From contig JACZTW010000092.1 of the NCBI GenBank assembly GCA_022573485.1, positions 1-11,999 on the forward strand: 11,999 bases of DNA, read 5' to 3'. This document shows, one piece after another, positions 1-6,177 of the stretch; position 1 is the first letter of the stretch, and each line of letters opens with the position of its first letter. The notes beneath the pieces were generated by a model. It saw nothing but the letters and a program-made list of their open reading frames with translations. It was not told where the DNA came from and did no database searches. The position numbers and the translations under genes were made by a program. This DNA is from Planctomycetota bacterium (GTDB taxonomy: Bacteria > Planctomycetota > Phycisphaerae > UBA1845 > CAIVHJ01).

Positions 1-14
1 ACTGCAACGGTTGT

Positions 15-38
15 CCGTGGCATGAAGGCCACGGCTCA
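15..38. repeat. Short dispersed hairpin repeat, copy 1
   Basis: A perfect 7-bp inverted repeat, CCGTGGC / GCCACGG, encloses the 6-nt loop ATGAAG at 15-34. The 16-mer TGAAGGCCACGGCTCA at 23-38 recurs exactly at 110-125. This looks like a REP-type intergenic repeat. I remember similar 'GGCCTGAAGGCCACGG' sequences from planctomycete genomes but cannot check that here. Confidence 0.6.
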
Positions 39-100
39 GCGGGGAGACGCTAAACACCTACGGCCCTTCAGGGTCCGGACCAGTGCTGATTGTTCGCGGG

Positions 101-125
101 TCCGCGGCCTGAAGGCCACGGCTCA
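101..125. repeat. Short dispersed hairpin repeat, copy 2
   Basis: This is the second copy of the repeat at 15-38, in the same orientation and 87 bp downstream. The arms CCGCGGCC and GGCCACGG pair with one mismatch around a TGAA tetraloop. The sequence between the copies (62-76, GGCCCTTCAGGGTCC) holds a weaker element of similar flavour in the opposite sense. The pair lies about 40 bp beyond the stop codon of the minus-strand lipoprotein gene and could act in its 3' end formation. Confidence 0.6.
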
Positions 126-166
126 AGAAGCGCGACGACGATGGACTCGCAGTCCTGTACGCCCAT

Positions 167-892
167 TCAGTTTCGTTTGAGGCTGCGGAGGAACTCTTCG
201 TACCGTGCGGCGTGCTTCTCGACCGTCGAACCGGGGCCCAGGAGCTTCAGGAAGTACTTGCCTTCGGGCGAGATGATGACCGAAGCCAACATGCGGTGGT
301 TCGGCTTGTCGTGCTTCTCGGGGTTCCCCGGTCGAACCGCCGCGACATACCGCCCGCTGATGTCGATCGTATGAACCGCCATGCCGCTGATTTCGGCTTC
401 ACGGCGCACGGCGACCTCCGTCGAGTCGCGACCGTCGGCCTGGACGAATTGGCCGCACCAGCGACCGAAGTTCGCTTCAACGCTGCCGCCGGCTTCGGGC
501 GTCGTGCCGAAGTTGTAAATCACCAGCTCCGCATCGCTGTCGCCGCCGCCGCCCGGCAGGCGGAGCTGGGCTTTTCGCATGCTCGATGTCGGTTGCTCGA
601 CGACCCACGTGCTCGGCACGACGAATTCGAGACGATCGACTGCGAGCCTGCGCGATGCAGATTCCTGCACCGATGGACGGGCGGCCGCCTCGGAATCCGT
701 ACCGTTCGGTGTCGCCTCCGGTTCTGTGGATTCCGCAGGCTCCGGTGTTGCGGTCGTCTTCGATTCGACCGATTGGCCGGCTTGGTTGCCGTTCTCTTTC
801 GGCTCCTGTTTCTTCGACTTGCAACCGGCGGCGGATGCCGCAGAAACGAGCGCGATCCCCAGCAGGAACGTCCTTGGATGGCAAAGAGTCAT
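167..892 (-). CDS. Putative lipoprotein of unknown function, planctomycete-type
   Basis: This 241-residue protein begins with a lipoprotein-type signal: a short basic start, the hydrophobic stretch FLLGIALVSAASAAG, then Cys24. The residue after Cys24 is Lys, which in proteobacterial rules would allow outer-membrane sorting. Residues about 25-85 are a low-complexity linker rich in Glu, Pro, Ser, Ala and Thr. A folded domain follows, with the segments LEFVVPSTWVVEQP, MRKAQLRLPGG, AELVIYNFG, VEANFGRWCGQF and EGKYFLKLLGP. I recognise this pattern as a conserved, uncharacterised family frequent in Planctomycetota and know no function for it. The ATG at 892 is chosen because GGGAGGA lies about 8 nt upstream and because it places the signal peptide at the N-terminus; the reading frame stays open to 946. 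The gene stands alone. A palindrome at 923-937 lies just upstream. Confidence 0.8.
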   Translation of the reverse strand: MTLCHPRTFLLGIALVSAASAAGCKSKKQEPKENGNQAGQSVESKTTATPEPAESTEPEATPNGTDSEAAARPSVQESASRRLAVDRLEFVVPSTWVVEQPTSSMRKAQLRLPGGGGDSDAELVIYNFGTTPEAGGSVEANFGRWCGQFVQADGRDSTEVAVRREAEISGMAVHTIDISGRYVAAVRPGNPEKHDKPNHRMLASVIISPEGKYFLKLLGPGSTVEKHAARYEEFLRSLKRN

Positions 893-922
893 GCGTGTCC
901 TCCCAACCGTGCTCAGGTGTTC

Positions 923-937
923 GCACGACCGTCGTGC
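923..937 (-). promoter_or_regulatory. Perfect 15-bp palindrome upstream of the lipoprotein gene
   Basis: GCACGAC-C-GTCGTGC is a perfect inverted repeat with one central base, ending 31 nt before the lipoprotein start codon. A further 10-bp palindrome, TCGTATACGA (951-960), lies 13 bp upstream and contains a minus-strand -10-like TATACG, but I see no matching -35. The position suits an operator or a short leader hairpin. No regulator can be named. Confidence 0.3.
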
Positions 938-1089
938 TCCCACCATTTGCTCGTATACGAACTGTGGCGTTCAGCCCAGGCGCCCAATTCTACCAACTCG
1001 GCGGTCATTTGCAACCGGCTACGCGGCGCAGCGGCGCCTGCAATTCGCATTCATTTCTAACTCAATCGAGAGCGACTTCGGACCGACGT

Positions 1090-1117
1090 TTGAGTTGTTG
1101 GGACGACGCCCTATCAC
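1090..1117 (+). promoter_or_regulatory. Weak sigma-70-like promoter for the small ORF at 1142
   Basis: TTGAGT at 1090-1095 and TATCAC at 1112-1117 are separated by 16 bp. Each matches four of six consensus bases. Transcription would start near 1124 and give a leader of about 18 nt that includes the ribosome binding site at 1131-1138. Such matches occur by chance, so this is suggestive only. Confidence 0.2.
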
Positions 1118-1141
1118 TGCCAGCTCGGCCGGGAGAAGTTG

Positions 1142-1354
1142 ATGTTCCCCAGACTCTCATTTGCACAGGCCATGGGGCAACTGCTGGCGGTCGCGATCGA
1201 TTGCGTCGTGGGGCTGTTCACTCCGCGGCGCCGCCCCACAGACGTGCGTACGAATGCTCCCTCCCAGGTGATCTCTCCGCAGCATGACGACGGGCGAAGC
1301 ACAGCACTGGTCCAGAGTCCGGAAACCCCGCCGGAGCAACATTCAGTCGCCTGA
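1142..1354 (+). CDS. Possible small membrane-associated protein, 70 residues
   Basis: I do not recognise this protein. It starts at an ATG with GGGAG at 1131-1135, 6 nt upstream; a TTG immediately before the ATG is a possible alternative. The N-terminal part is hydrophobic (residues about 11-27, MGQLLAVAIDCVVGLFT), followed by a basic RRR stop-transfer-like patch and a polar tail rich in Pro, Gln and Ser. This fits a short protein with one membrane segment and a cytoplasmic tail. Its last 12 bases overlap the end of a convergent ORF at 1343-1567. The support is the ribosome binding site and the hydrophobic profile. An accidental ORF remains possible because the GC-rich DNA carries many long frames. 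Confidence 0.4.
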   Translation: MFPRLSFAQAMGQLLAVAIDCVVGLFTPRRRPTDVRTNAPSQVISPQHDDGRSTALVQSPETPPEQHSVA

Positions 1355-1567
1355 AGCTCCCGGCATTGACCCAATGATCGCCGGCGGCTCCATCGCATGG
1401 TCTTCGGCAGGCTGAGGGCCGTAGACGGCGCCCAGGAGATGCGTGAACGCGATGATCACGGGAACCAGCGTGATGACCACGGCAAAGATGGAAAGTCGTC
1501 GCCCGAGTCGAGCGCGACACGCCGCGACCTGTGAAGATGACAATTTGGCGTTGTGTGGTTTCCGCAA
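1343..1567 (-). CDS. Possible small single-pass membrane protein, 74 residues
   Basis: I do not recognise this protein. It has a basic N-terminal region (residues 1-24, rich in Arg, Lys and Ser), one strongly hydrophobic segment at about residues 25-49 (LSIFAVVITLVPVIIAFTHL and following), and a short acidic and Pro-rich tail. By the positive-inside rule the N-terminus would be cytoplasmic. The only available start is TTG at 1567, directly after an in-frame stop, and the nearest Shine-Dalgarno-like GAGG is about 14 nt away, which is poor. The protein-like amphipathic layout argues for a real gene, while the weak start argues against it. It lies downstream of glyS on the same strand but 199 bp away. 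Confidence 0.42.
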   Translation of the reverse strand: MRKPHNAKLSSSQVAACRARLGRRLSIFAVVITLVPVIIAFTHLLGAVYGPQPAEDHAMEPPAIIGSMPGASGD

Positions 1568-1712
1568 TCACGCGCAGGGGGCCTCACTCCTGGACTTTCG
1601 TCACATGCTGCCGACAGTGGCCTATCGGCAGGGAGCGCGAATCGGACAGCGTCGTTCTTGGGTTTCAAGCGGTTTCGTGCGATGAAGAGCACCCCGGGAT
1701 GTTGGATCTGCT

Positions 1713-1731
1713 AAACAACGAAGTCACTTCG
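1713..1731 (-). terminator. Candidate weak intrinsic terminator after glyS
   Basis: Read on the minus strand, CGAAG TGA CTTCG forms a 5-bp hairpin followed at once by TTGTTT. It lies about 36 nt after the glyS stop codon. Another 5-bp hairpin (GCGAG / CTCGC, 1742-1756) and the palindrome CGCTTAAGCG (1754-1763) lie between the stop codon and this element. The stem is short, so termination efficiency is uncertain. Confidence 0.3.
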
Positions 1732-1766
1732 AGAGGGCCATGCGAGAGTTCCTCGCTTAAGCGGGG

Positions 1767-3461
1767 TTACAATTGTAGCTTCTCGCGGAGGTATTCGAGA
1801 CACTTTGACTTGTCAATCCGCTCTTGCTGACCGGTATCGCGATCGCGGACGGTGACCGTGCCGTCCTCGAGGGTTTGGCCGTCGACGGTGAAGCAGTACG
1901 GCGTGCCGGCCTCGTCCATGCGGGCGTAGCGTTTGCCGATGGATTGTTTGATGTCGAACTGGCAAATGTAGTGCGGCTTGATGTCGCGGTAGATTTGCTC
2001 GGCGACCTCGGGCATGCCGTCTTTCTTGACCAGCGGGAACACGGCGGCCTTGATCGGCGCCAGCCGGGGATGGAACTTGAGCAACTCGGGACTGGGGCGC
2101 GATTCGTCAACCGTGTAAGCCTCACAGAGGGTCGCCAGCAGGAAGCGGTCCACGCCGGCCGACGGCTCGATGACGTGCGGCAGGAAGCGCTCTTTGGTGT
2201 CGTCGTCCAGCACCGCGAAGGTGTTCTCCTTGTTCTTCGACCCCACGCCGTGGGCCTTCAAATCGAAATCCCCGCGATGGGCGATGCCTTCGAGTTCCTG
2301 CGGCTCGTCGGAGAACGGAAACAAGTACTCCACGTCGGTGCAGGCATCGGAATAGTGGGCCAACTCGTCCTCGCCCTGCTCGCGCGGGCGGAGATTCTCA
2401 CTCTTGATGCCCAGCGACTCGTACCACTTCAACCGCACGTTACGCCAGAACTCATACCACATCTTCGAGTCTTTAGGATGGCAAAAGAACTCAATCTCCA
2501 TTTGCTCAAACTCACGCGAGCGAAACGTGTAGTTCCGCGGATTGATTTCATTGCGAAAGGCTTTGCCGATCTGCGCGATCCCAAACGGAATCTTGACCCG
2601 CGTCGAGTCCATCACATTCTTGAAGTTCGCGAAGATCCCCTGCGCCGTCTCAGGGCGCAAGTAGGCCACGGAAGCGGCATCCTGCAAAGCGCCGACGTGC
2701 GTCTGAAACATCAGATTGAACTCTCGTGGCTCGGTCAGCGTTTGCTCCTGAGACGCAGGCGACAATCGGTGCCACTTGCTCGGAAGTTCTCGAATCTCAT
2801 AAACGACACGGAGCTTCGTGCCTCCGAGCTGTTTCAACTGTTTCTTTGTGAGCAACGATGCTGCAATGTTTCCAGCTTCGATCTCGTTGCTCGCTTCCAC
2901 TCCCATCGCAATTGTTGGGAGCCCAGGACTGACACTCGTGGCAACTTCGTGTTTGAATTCAGAGCAGTTTTGCTCCCAGTGCTTCTCGATCTCATCAAAT
3001 CGCTCATCCAGATCGCTGGCATCGTCCAGAAGATCGCGCAGATACTTGTGCCGCTCTGTCCATTCCTTGTTTCGCTCAACTAGACGGATAAAGTCGTCCT
3101 TAGTGTAGAAGCCGGCAACCCACAGCTGATCCGCGCGATACCGCCGTTTGGATTCTGTGCAGTCCACCATCGGGTCGCTGAATCCGCCGACGTGGCCTGA
3201 GGCTTCCCAGACTTTGGGGTTCATGATGATGGAGCAATCCAGGCCGACCATCGAGACTTCCTTGCCGTCGGGGCCGATGGGCGGGTTGGTGACCATGTCG
3301 TGCCACCACACGTCCTTGATGTTGCGTTTGAGCTCGGTGCCCAGCGGGCCGTAGTCCCAGAAGCCGCCGATGCCGCCGTAGATCTCGCTGGAGCCGAAAA
3401 TGAACCCGCGCCGCCGACAGAGGGCGACGATCCGCTCCATTGTTTCCGTACTTCTACTCAT
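1767..3461 (-). CDS. glyS: Glycyl-tRNA synthetase, single-chain dimeric type
   Basis: This 564-residue class II enzyme charges tRNA-Gly with glycine in the cytoplasm. It is the alpha2 type shared with archaea, eukaryotes, Thermus and Mycobacterium, not the alpha2beta2 GlyQ/GlyS type. The N-terminus has GFIFGSSEIYGGIGGFWDYG (19-38). Other diagnostic blocks are LRPETAQGIF (268-277), motif 2 AFRNEINPRNYTFRSREFEQ (301-320) and motif 3 PHVIEPSAGVDRF (428-440). The anticodon-binding domain starts near LAPIKAAVFPLVKKDGMPEV (467-486). Start 3461 is chosen because AGGA lies 8 nt upstream and the conserved domain begins shortly after; the frame remains open to 3608. Oddities are a long segment between residues 113 and 246, about 131 residues where Mycobacterium has roughly 37 as I recall it, and lower GC through the middle of the gene. 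The gene appears monocistronic. Confidence 0.96.
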   Translation of the reverse strand: MSRSTETMERIVALCRRRGFIFGSSEIYGGIGGFWDYGPLGTELKRNIKDVWWHDMVTNPPIGPDGKEVSMVGLDCSIIMNPKVWEASGHVGGFSDPMVDCTESKRRYRADQLWVAGFYTKDDFIRLVERNKEWTERHKYLRDLLDDASDLDERFDEIEKHWEQNCSEFKHEVATSVSPGLPTIAMGVEASNEIEAGNIAASLLTKKQLKQLGGTKLRVVYEIRELPSKWHRLSPASQEQTLTEPREFNLMFQTHVGALQDAASVAYLRPETAQGIFANFKNVMDSTRVKIPFGIAQIGKAFRNEINPRNYTFRSREFEQMEIEFFCHPKDSKMWYEFWRNVRLKWYESLGIKSENLRPREQGEDELAHYSDACTDVEYLFPFSDEPQELEGIAHRGDFDLKAHGVGSKNKENTFAVLDDDTKERFLPHVIEPSAGVDRFLLATLCEAYTVDESRPSPELLKFHPRLAPIKAAVFPLVKKDGMPEVAEQIYRDIKPHYICQFDIKQSIGKRYARMDEAGTPYCFTVDGQTLEDGTVTVRDRDTGQQERIDKSKCLEYLREKLQL

Positions 3462-3966
3462 GCCGTCATTCCTATCCTTCAAGATCAGTGTCCGCTTTTC
3501 CCCAGTCTCACGCGGGTTGAGGAACGTGTGCCGCTGCTCACAAGCAGTGGTACACCCGTCAATCGGCGTCAGGCAGAGCATGGCATCATAGCTTTTCAGG
3601 ATCGCCAAACCAGCTCTAATGAATCAGCGAAGCCCGGTGGTCCGATAGCACTGTGGCCAGTGGTCAACATATCGCAAGTCCTTTGATAACAAGAATTAAC
3701 GAACGCACGAACCCCGTCGGCAGCCGCTCGATTCGTCGGTGCGAGCGCGCGGCGTCACGATCGTTCCAAGCCGGACAGACCGCAGTCAACTTAGGGATAG
3801 ACATAAAGCGTTTATCCCGCTAAACTTACAGTGTCTGGTGCAGTCGCCGAACAACTCTGGCCCGCGGCACGGGACATGTGAGACAATCGGCAAGAAGGCG
3901 TGATCCCACGGAGGATCCGGGAAGAAGGACAGGAGCCCAATGGAGGCTCCACAGGAGGAAGAAGCA
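3462..3966. other. Intergenic region between glyS and the short ORF at 3967
   Basis: I find no supportable gene in this stretch of about 500 bp. It holds the hairpin at 3526-3555, a 5-bp-arm palindrome CACTG-TGGC-CAGTG at 3649-3662, and a paired element GGGATA (3794-3799) with TATCCC (3813-3818). A minus-strand -10-like TATGAT (plus 3585-3590) could serve glyS but has no good -35. The GAAGGATAGGAATGACGGC leader directly precedes the glyS ATG. Confidence 0.5.
3526..3555. other. 13-bp hairpin in the glyS leader region
   Basis: The arms at 3526-3538 and 3543-3555 flank the loop CACA. Read as plus-strand RNA, all 13 positions pair, with two G-U wobbles. Read as minus-strand RNA, which would be the glyS leader, the same two positions become A-C mismatches, leaving an interrupted stem. 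The structure is 65-95 nt upstream of the glyS start. It may mark a plus-strand transcript or be part of the leader. Confidence 0.35.
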
Positions 3967-4053
3967 ATGGACCTAGCCACCCTGGTCAATTTCTTTTCAC
4001 TGCGAAACAAGATTCTGGTTTTCACAATGCTCGCTTACGCGTCGCTATGCTAA
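3967..4053 (+). CDS. Possible 28-residue hydrophobic peptide
   Basis: A very short ORF starts at an ATG preceded by AGGAGG at 3953-3958 with an ideal 8-nt gap. This is one of the best ribosome binding sites in the window. The peptide begins MDLATLVNFFSLRNKILVF and continues hydrophobic to a C-terminal Cys. It could be a small membrane peptide or a leader peptide. An in-frame ATG at 3940 with its own AGGAG would give 37 residues and an acidic N-terminal addition. The stop codon overlaps the stop of the convergent Fur-family gene by 3 bp (4050-4053). Nothing about its function can be read from the sequence. A chance purine-rich stretch is the main alternative. Confidence 0.35.
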   Translation: MDLATLVNFFSLRNKILVFTMLAYASLC

Positions 4054-4550
4054 ACGCGGCGGTTCCCGCCCTGTTGCATTTCATCAGCGGGCTGACTCTT
4101 CGCGCAAGTCGCACAGTATCCGCTGATGCCGAAGCGATGTGAAACGGCGCGGAAGTCGTTCTCGCGCGCGATTTGATCCCGCAATTGCTCGACACGCCTG
4201 CTCTCAAACTCGATGATTCGACCACATCGACGACAGACCATGTGATCGTGCGGCGCGTCTTCCAGGATGTGCTCGTAATGGGCCTGATTGTCGCTCAGGC
4301 GGACTTGCTTGAGGATGCCCGAATCGACCAGCAGCGGCAGTGTGCGATAGATGGTCGCCTTGGCCACGCGTTCGCCGGCCTGGTGCAGCAGCGCGAGCAA
4401 CTGCTCGGCGTCAAAGTGCACCGGCAGCCCCAGCGCAGCCCGCAGAATGGCGCGGCGCGGCTTGGTGTACTTGATTTGCTGAGACCGCAAGTAACGGATA
4501 AACGCTTCTTCCGCTACTGCAATCTGTTCATTGGAAAGAGCTTTGGCCAT
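4050..4550 (-). CDS. fur: Fur-family metal-responsive transcriptional regulator
   Basis: This 166-residue DNA-binding repressor belongs to the Fur/Zur/PerR family. The N-terminal winged helix covers about residues 15-85 and includes YTKPRRAILRAAL (28-40) and the recognition helix region VAKATIYRTLPLLVDSGIL (62-80). The dimerisation and metal-binding part has HYEH (91-94), HDHMVCRRCGRIIEFE (101-116) and CATC (146-149). Cys106, Cys109, Cys146 and Cys149 form the usual structural zinc site. Start 4550 is fixed by AGGAGG 10 nt upstream; the frame is open to 4643, which would overlap mgtE. It lies 61 bp downstream of mgtE on the same strand, so co-transcription is likely. The sequence cannot tell whether it senses iron, zinc, manganese or peroxide, and I see no clear Fur box in the window. 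The symbol is a family label. Confidence 0.9.
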   Translation of the reverse strand: MAKALSNEQIAVAEEAFIRYLRSQQIKYTKPRRAILRAALGLPVHFDAEQLLALLHQAGERVAKATIYRTLPLLVDSGILKQVRLSDNQAHYEHILEDAPHDHMVCRRCGRIIEFESRRVEQLRDQIARENDFRAVSHRFGISGYCATCAKSQPADEMQQGGNRRV

Positions 4551-4611
4551 CGCCCGATGACCTCCTGCCGGCCCAAACTTACCGCTTCCGCCATTCCCAC
4601 CGCCGCGATCA

Positions 4612-6003
4612 TCACAAATTGACGACCACATACGCCAACGCAAAGTAGATCGTCACGCACAATACGTCGTTCAAAGCCGTCACGATCGGTCCGGCGGCGA
4701 TCGCCGGATCGATGCCCAACCGTCGAAACAAGAAAGGCATGGAAATGCCCAATATCGAAGCCGCACCAATGCCCACGAGCATACCCAAGGCCACTGCATT
4801 GGCAATCCGAGTCACCGAGACGCCGGTTTCGAGAATCTCCTGATTCGACAACAGCATGGGGATCTCAATGCGCACCAAAATCCAGGCAATGGCAGCGCAG
4901 CACGGCGCGAGCACAAGCGCGATGCCGGATTCTCTTCGAAACGCAAGCCGCACCTGCGTGGCGGCGTATTCACCCGTCGCCAGGCCGCGAGTGATAATCG
5001 TGGACGTCTGGACGCTGCAACAACCCGCCAGCGCTCCGATCATGGGCACAAACGCGACAATCGCCAGCAGCAGTCCCTGGTCGAAATAGCTCTTGGCGAG
5101 CAGCAGCACGCCCGCAGTGCCTGCCAGGAAGACAAACGACGGCAACAGGAATGCCAAACGGATACCCGATCTGCGCAGAGTCGATGAACTCTCCAATTCA
5201 GCAGCGTCGGTGCCGGCCATGTGGTAGATATCTTCGTCGGCTTCTTCGGCAGCCACATCGAGCACGTCATCAACGGTAATGTGGCCGACCAGCTTGCCAT
5301 CGTCATCCACGACCGGCATCGAGGTCAGGTCGTACTTGCGGAAGAGATGAACGACGACTTCCTGATCCTCTTCCACCGTCACCTCGGTCGGCACCGGCTC
5401 CATCAAATCCGAGATCAATTTCTTCGCCGGAGAAATCAACAGTCGATGCGGCAAGACAGTGCCCGACAGGCGGCCGTCGCGATCAGTTGTGTAGATTTGG
5501 AATACTTCACTGTCTATGTCCGCGCGGCGGAGGTACTCGATCGCCTCGCTGACCGTGTGGAGCTGGGGCATACTGAGCACGTGGGGATTCATCAACCCGC
5601 CGGCTGTGGTCTCGTCGTACTTGAGAAGCTGCTCGATCTCTTCGGATTTCTCGACCGGCAGCCGTTCCAGAAGCTCGTTGGTCTCTTCGGTGGTGAGTTC
5701 ACCGACCACGTCGGCCGCGTCGTCCGGCGACATCTCCGTGACCATCTGGGCCAGGCGATCGCCGGGAAGGTCATCCACGACTTCGTCGCGCACCCGCTCA
5801 TCGAGCAACGTGATCAACTCCGCAGCGGCGGCGCTCTCCAGGGCGAAAATCACGCGTGAGCGATCGACGTCTTCGAGCAATTCGAGAATCTCAGCGACAC
5901 CCGCGGGTTCGACGCTGGCCAGAGCGGCGCGGAGCTGGACCTCGTCCTCCTTGTGGAGCACATTCAGAAGCTGCTCATGGAGTTCTTTGGGGTCTATGCT
6001 CAT
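4612..6003 (-). CDS. mgtE: Magnesium transporter, MgtE family
   Basis: This 463-residue inner-membrane Mg2+ channel has the classic layout: an N-terminal helical domain (about 1-130, with the family's repeated Leu and acidic pattern), TAGGLMNPHVL (133-143) leading into two CBS domains (about 138-260, including YDLTSMPVVDDDGKLVGHIT), and five predicted membrane helices (about 280-463). The last helix keeps DPAIAAGPIVTALNDVLCVT (432-451); Asp446 aligns with the pore Asp of Thermus MgtE. The preceding pore signature is unusual, AGCCSVQTSTI where many homologues have a GN-x-GNQ-like sequence. Two starts are possible, 6012 and 6003. I prefer 6003, which has GGAG 10 nt upstream, because the same motif sits only 1 nt from the ATG at 6012. 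The CBS and N domains usually gate by cytosolic Mg2+. A promoter at 6041-6068 and the downstream Fur-family gene suggest a metal-regulated unit. Confidence 0.95.
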   Translation of the reverse strand: MSIDPKELHEQLLNVLHKEDEVQLRAALASVEPAGVAEILELLEDVDRSRVIFALESAAAAELITLLDERVRDEVVDDLPGDRLAQMVTEMSPDDAADVVGELTTEETNELLERLPVEKSEEIEQLLKYDETTAGGLMNPHVLSMPQLHTVSEAIEYLRRADIDSEVFQIYTTDRDGRLSGTVLPHRLLISPAKKLISDLMEPVPTEVTVEEDQEVVVHLFRKYDLTSMPVVDDDGKLVGHITVDDVLDVAAEEADEDIYHMAGTDAAELESSSTLRRSGIRLAFLLPSFVFLAGTAGVLLLAKSYFDQGLLLAIVAFVPMIGALAGCCSVQTSTIITRGLATGEYAATQVRLAFRRESGIALVLAPCCAAIAWILVRIEIPMLLSNQEILETGVSVTRIANAVALGMLVGIGAASILGISMPFLFRRLGIDPAIAAGPIVTALNDVLCVTIYFALAYVVVNL

Positions 6004-6040
6004 TGCCTTCATGCTCCACCGTCTTTCCGAGAGTCCCGCT

Positions 6041-6068
6041 ATTATGCTTGGCCAAAGGCCAAAATCAA
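6041..6068 (-). promoter_or_regulatory. mgtE promoter with a palindrome in its spacer
   Basis: On the minus strand TTGATT (plus 6063-6068) and CATAAT (plus 6041-6046) are 16 bp apart and match four and five consensus bases. The start point would be near 6034, about 30 nt before the mgtE ATG. The spacer is almost wholly the perfect palindrome TTGGCC-AAA-GGCCAA (6048-6062), an operator-like placement. Another inverted repeat, GATCG-AA-CGATC (6098-6109), lies on the ilvC side. I see no convincing ilvC promoter in this divergent region. Confidence 0.5.
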
Positions 6069-6177
6069 CGTCTATCGGTATTCTCGGGTCCGCGCGGGAT
6101 CGAACGATCTCTATCCGTCACGCGGCGAACCGCAAAACGACGCTCGTAGCGGCGGGACTTACGCGTAGGGAAGGCGT

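Noticed and set aside
212..1060. 282-codon plus-strand ORF
   Set aside because: It is antisense to the lipoprotein gene, which has a signal peptide and ribosome binding site. The Arg-rich composition is typical of a shadow frame.
1824..3083. Long plus-strand ORF of 419 codons
   Set aside because: It lies wholly antisense to glyS, whose motifs are unmistakable. It is a GC-rich shadow frame.
3530..3560. T-box-like GGGTGTACCAC in the glyS leader (minus strand)
   Set aside because: It recalls the T-box consensus GGGUGGNACC but lacks one base. There is no specifier stem or terminator/antiterminator pair, and no U-run.
3459..3608. N-terminal extension of GlyRS to 3608 (49 more residues)
   Set aside because: The frame is open, but the extra residues show no family features, and AGGA lies at the proper distance from the ATG at 3461.
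6085..6110. tRNA-like GTTCGATCCCGCG on the minus strand upstream of ilvC
   Set aside because: The flanking bases do not form a T stem, and no acceptor, D or anticodon arms can be built around it.
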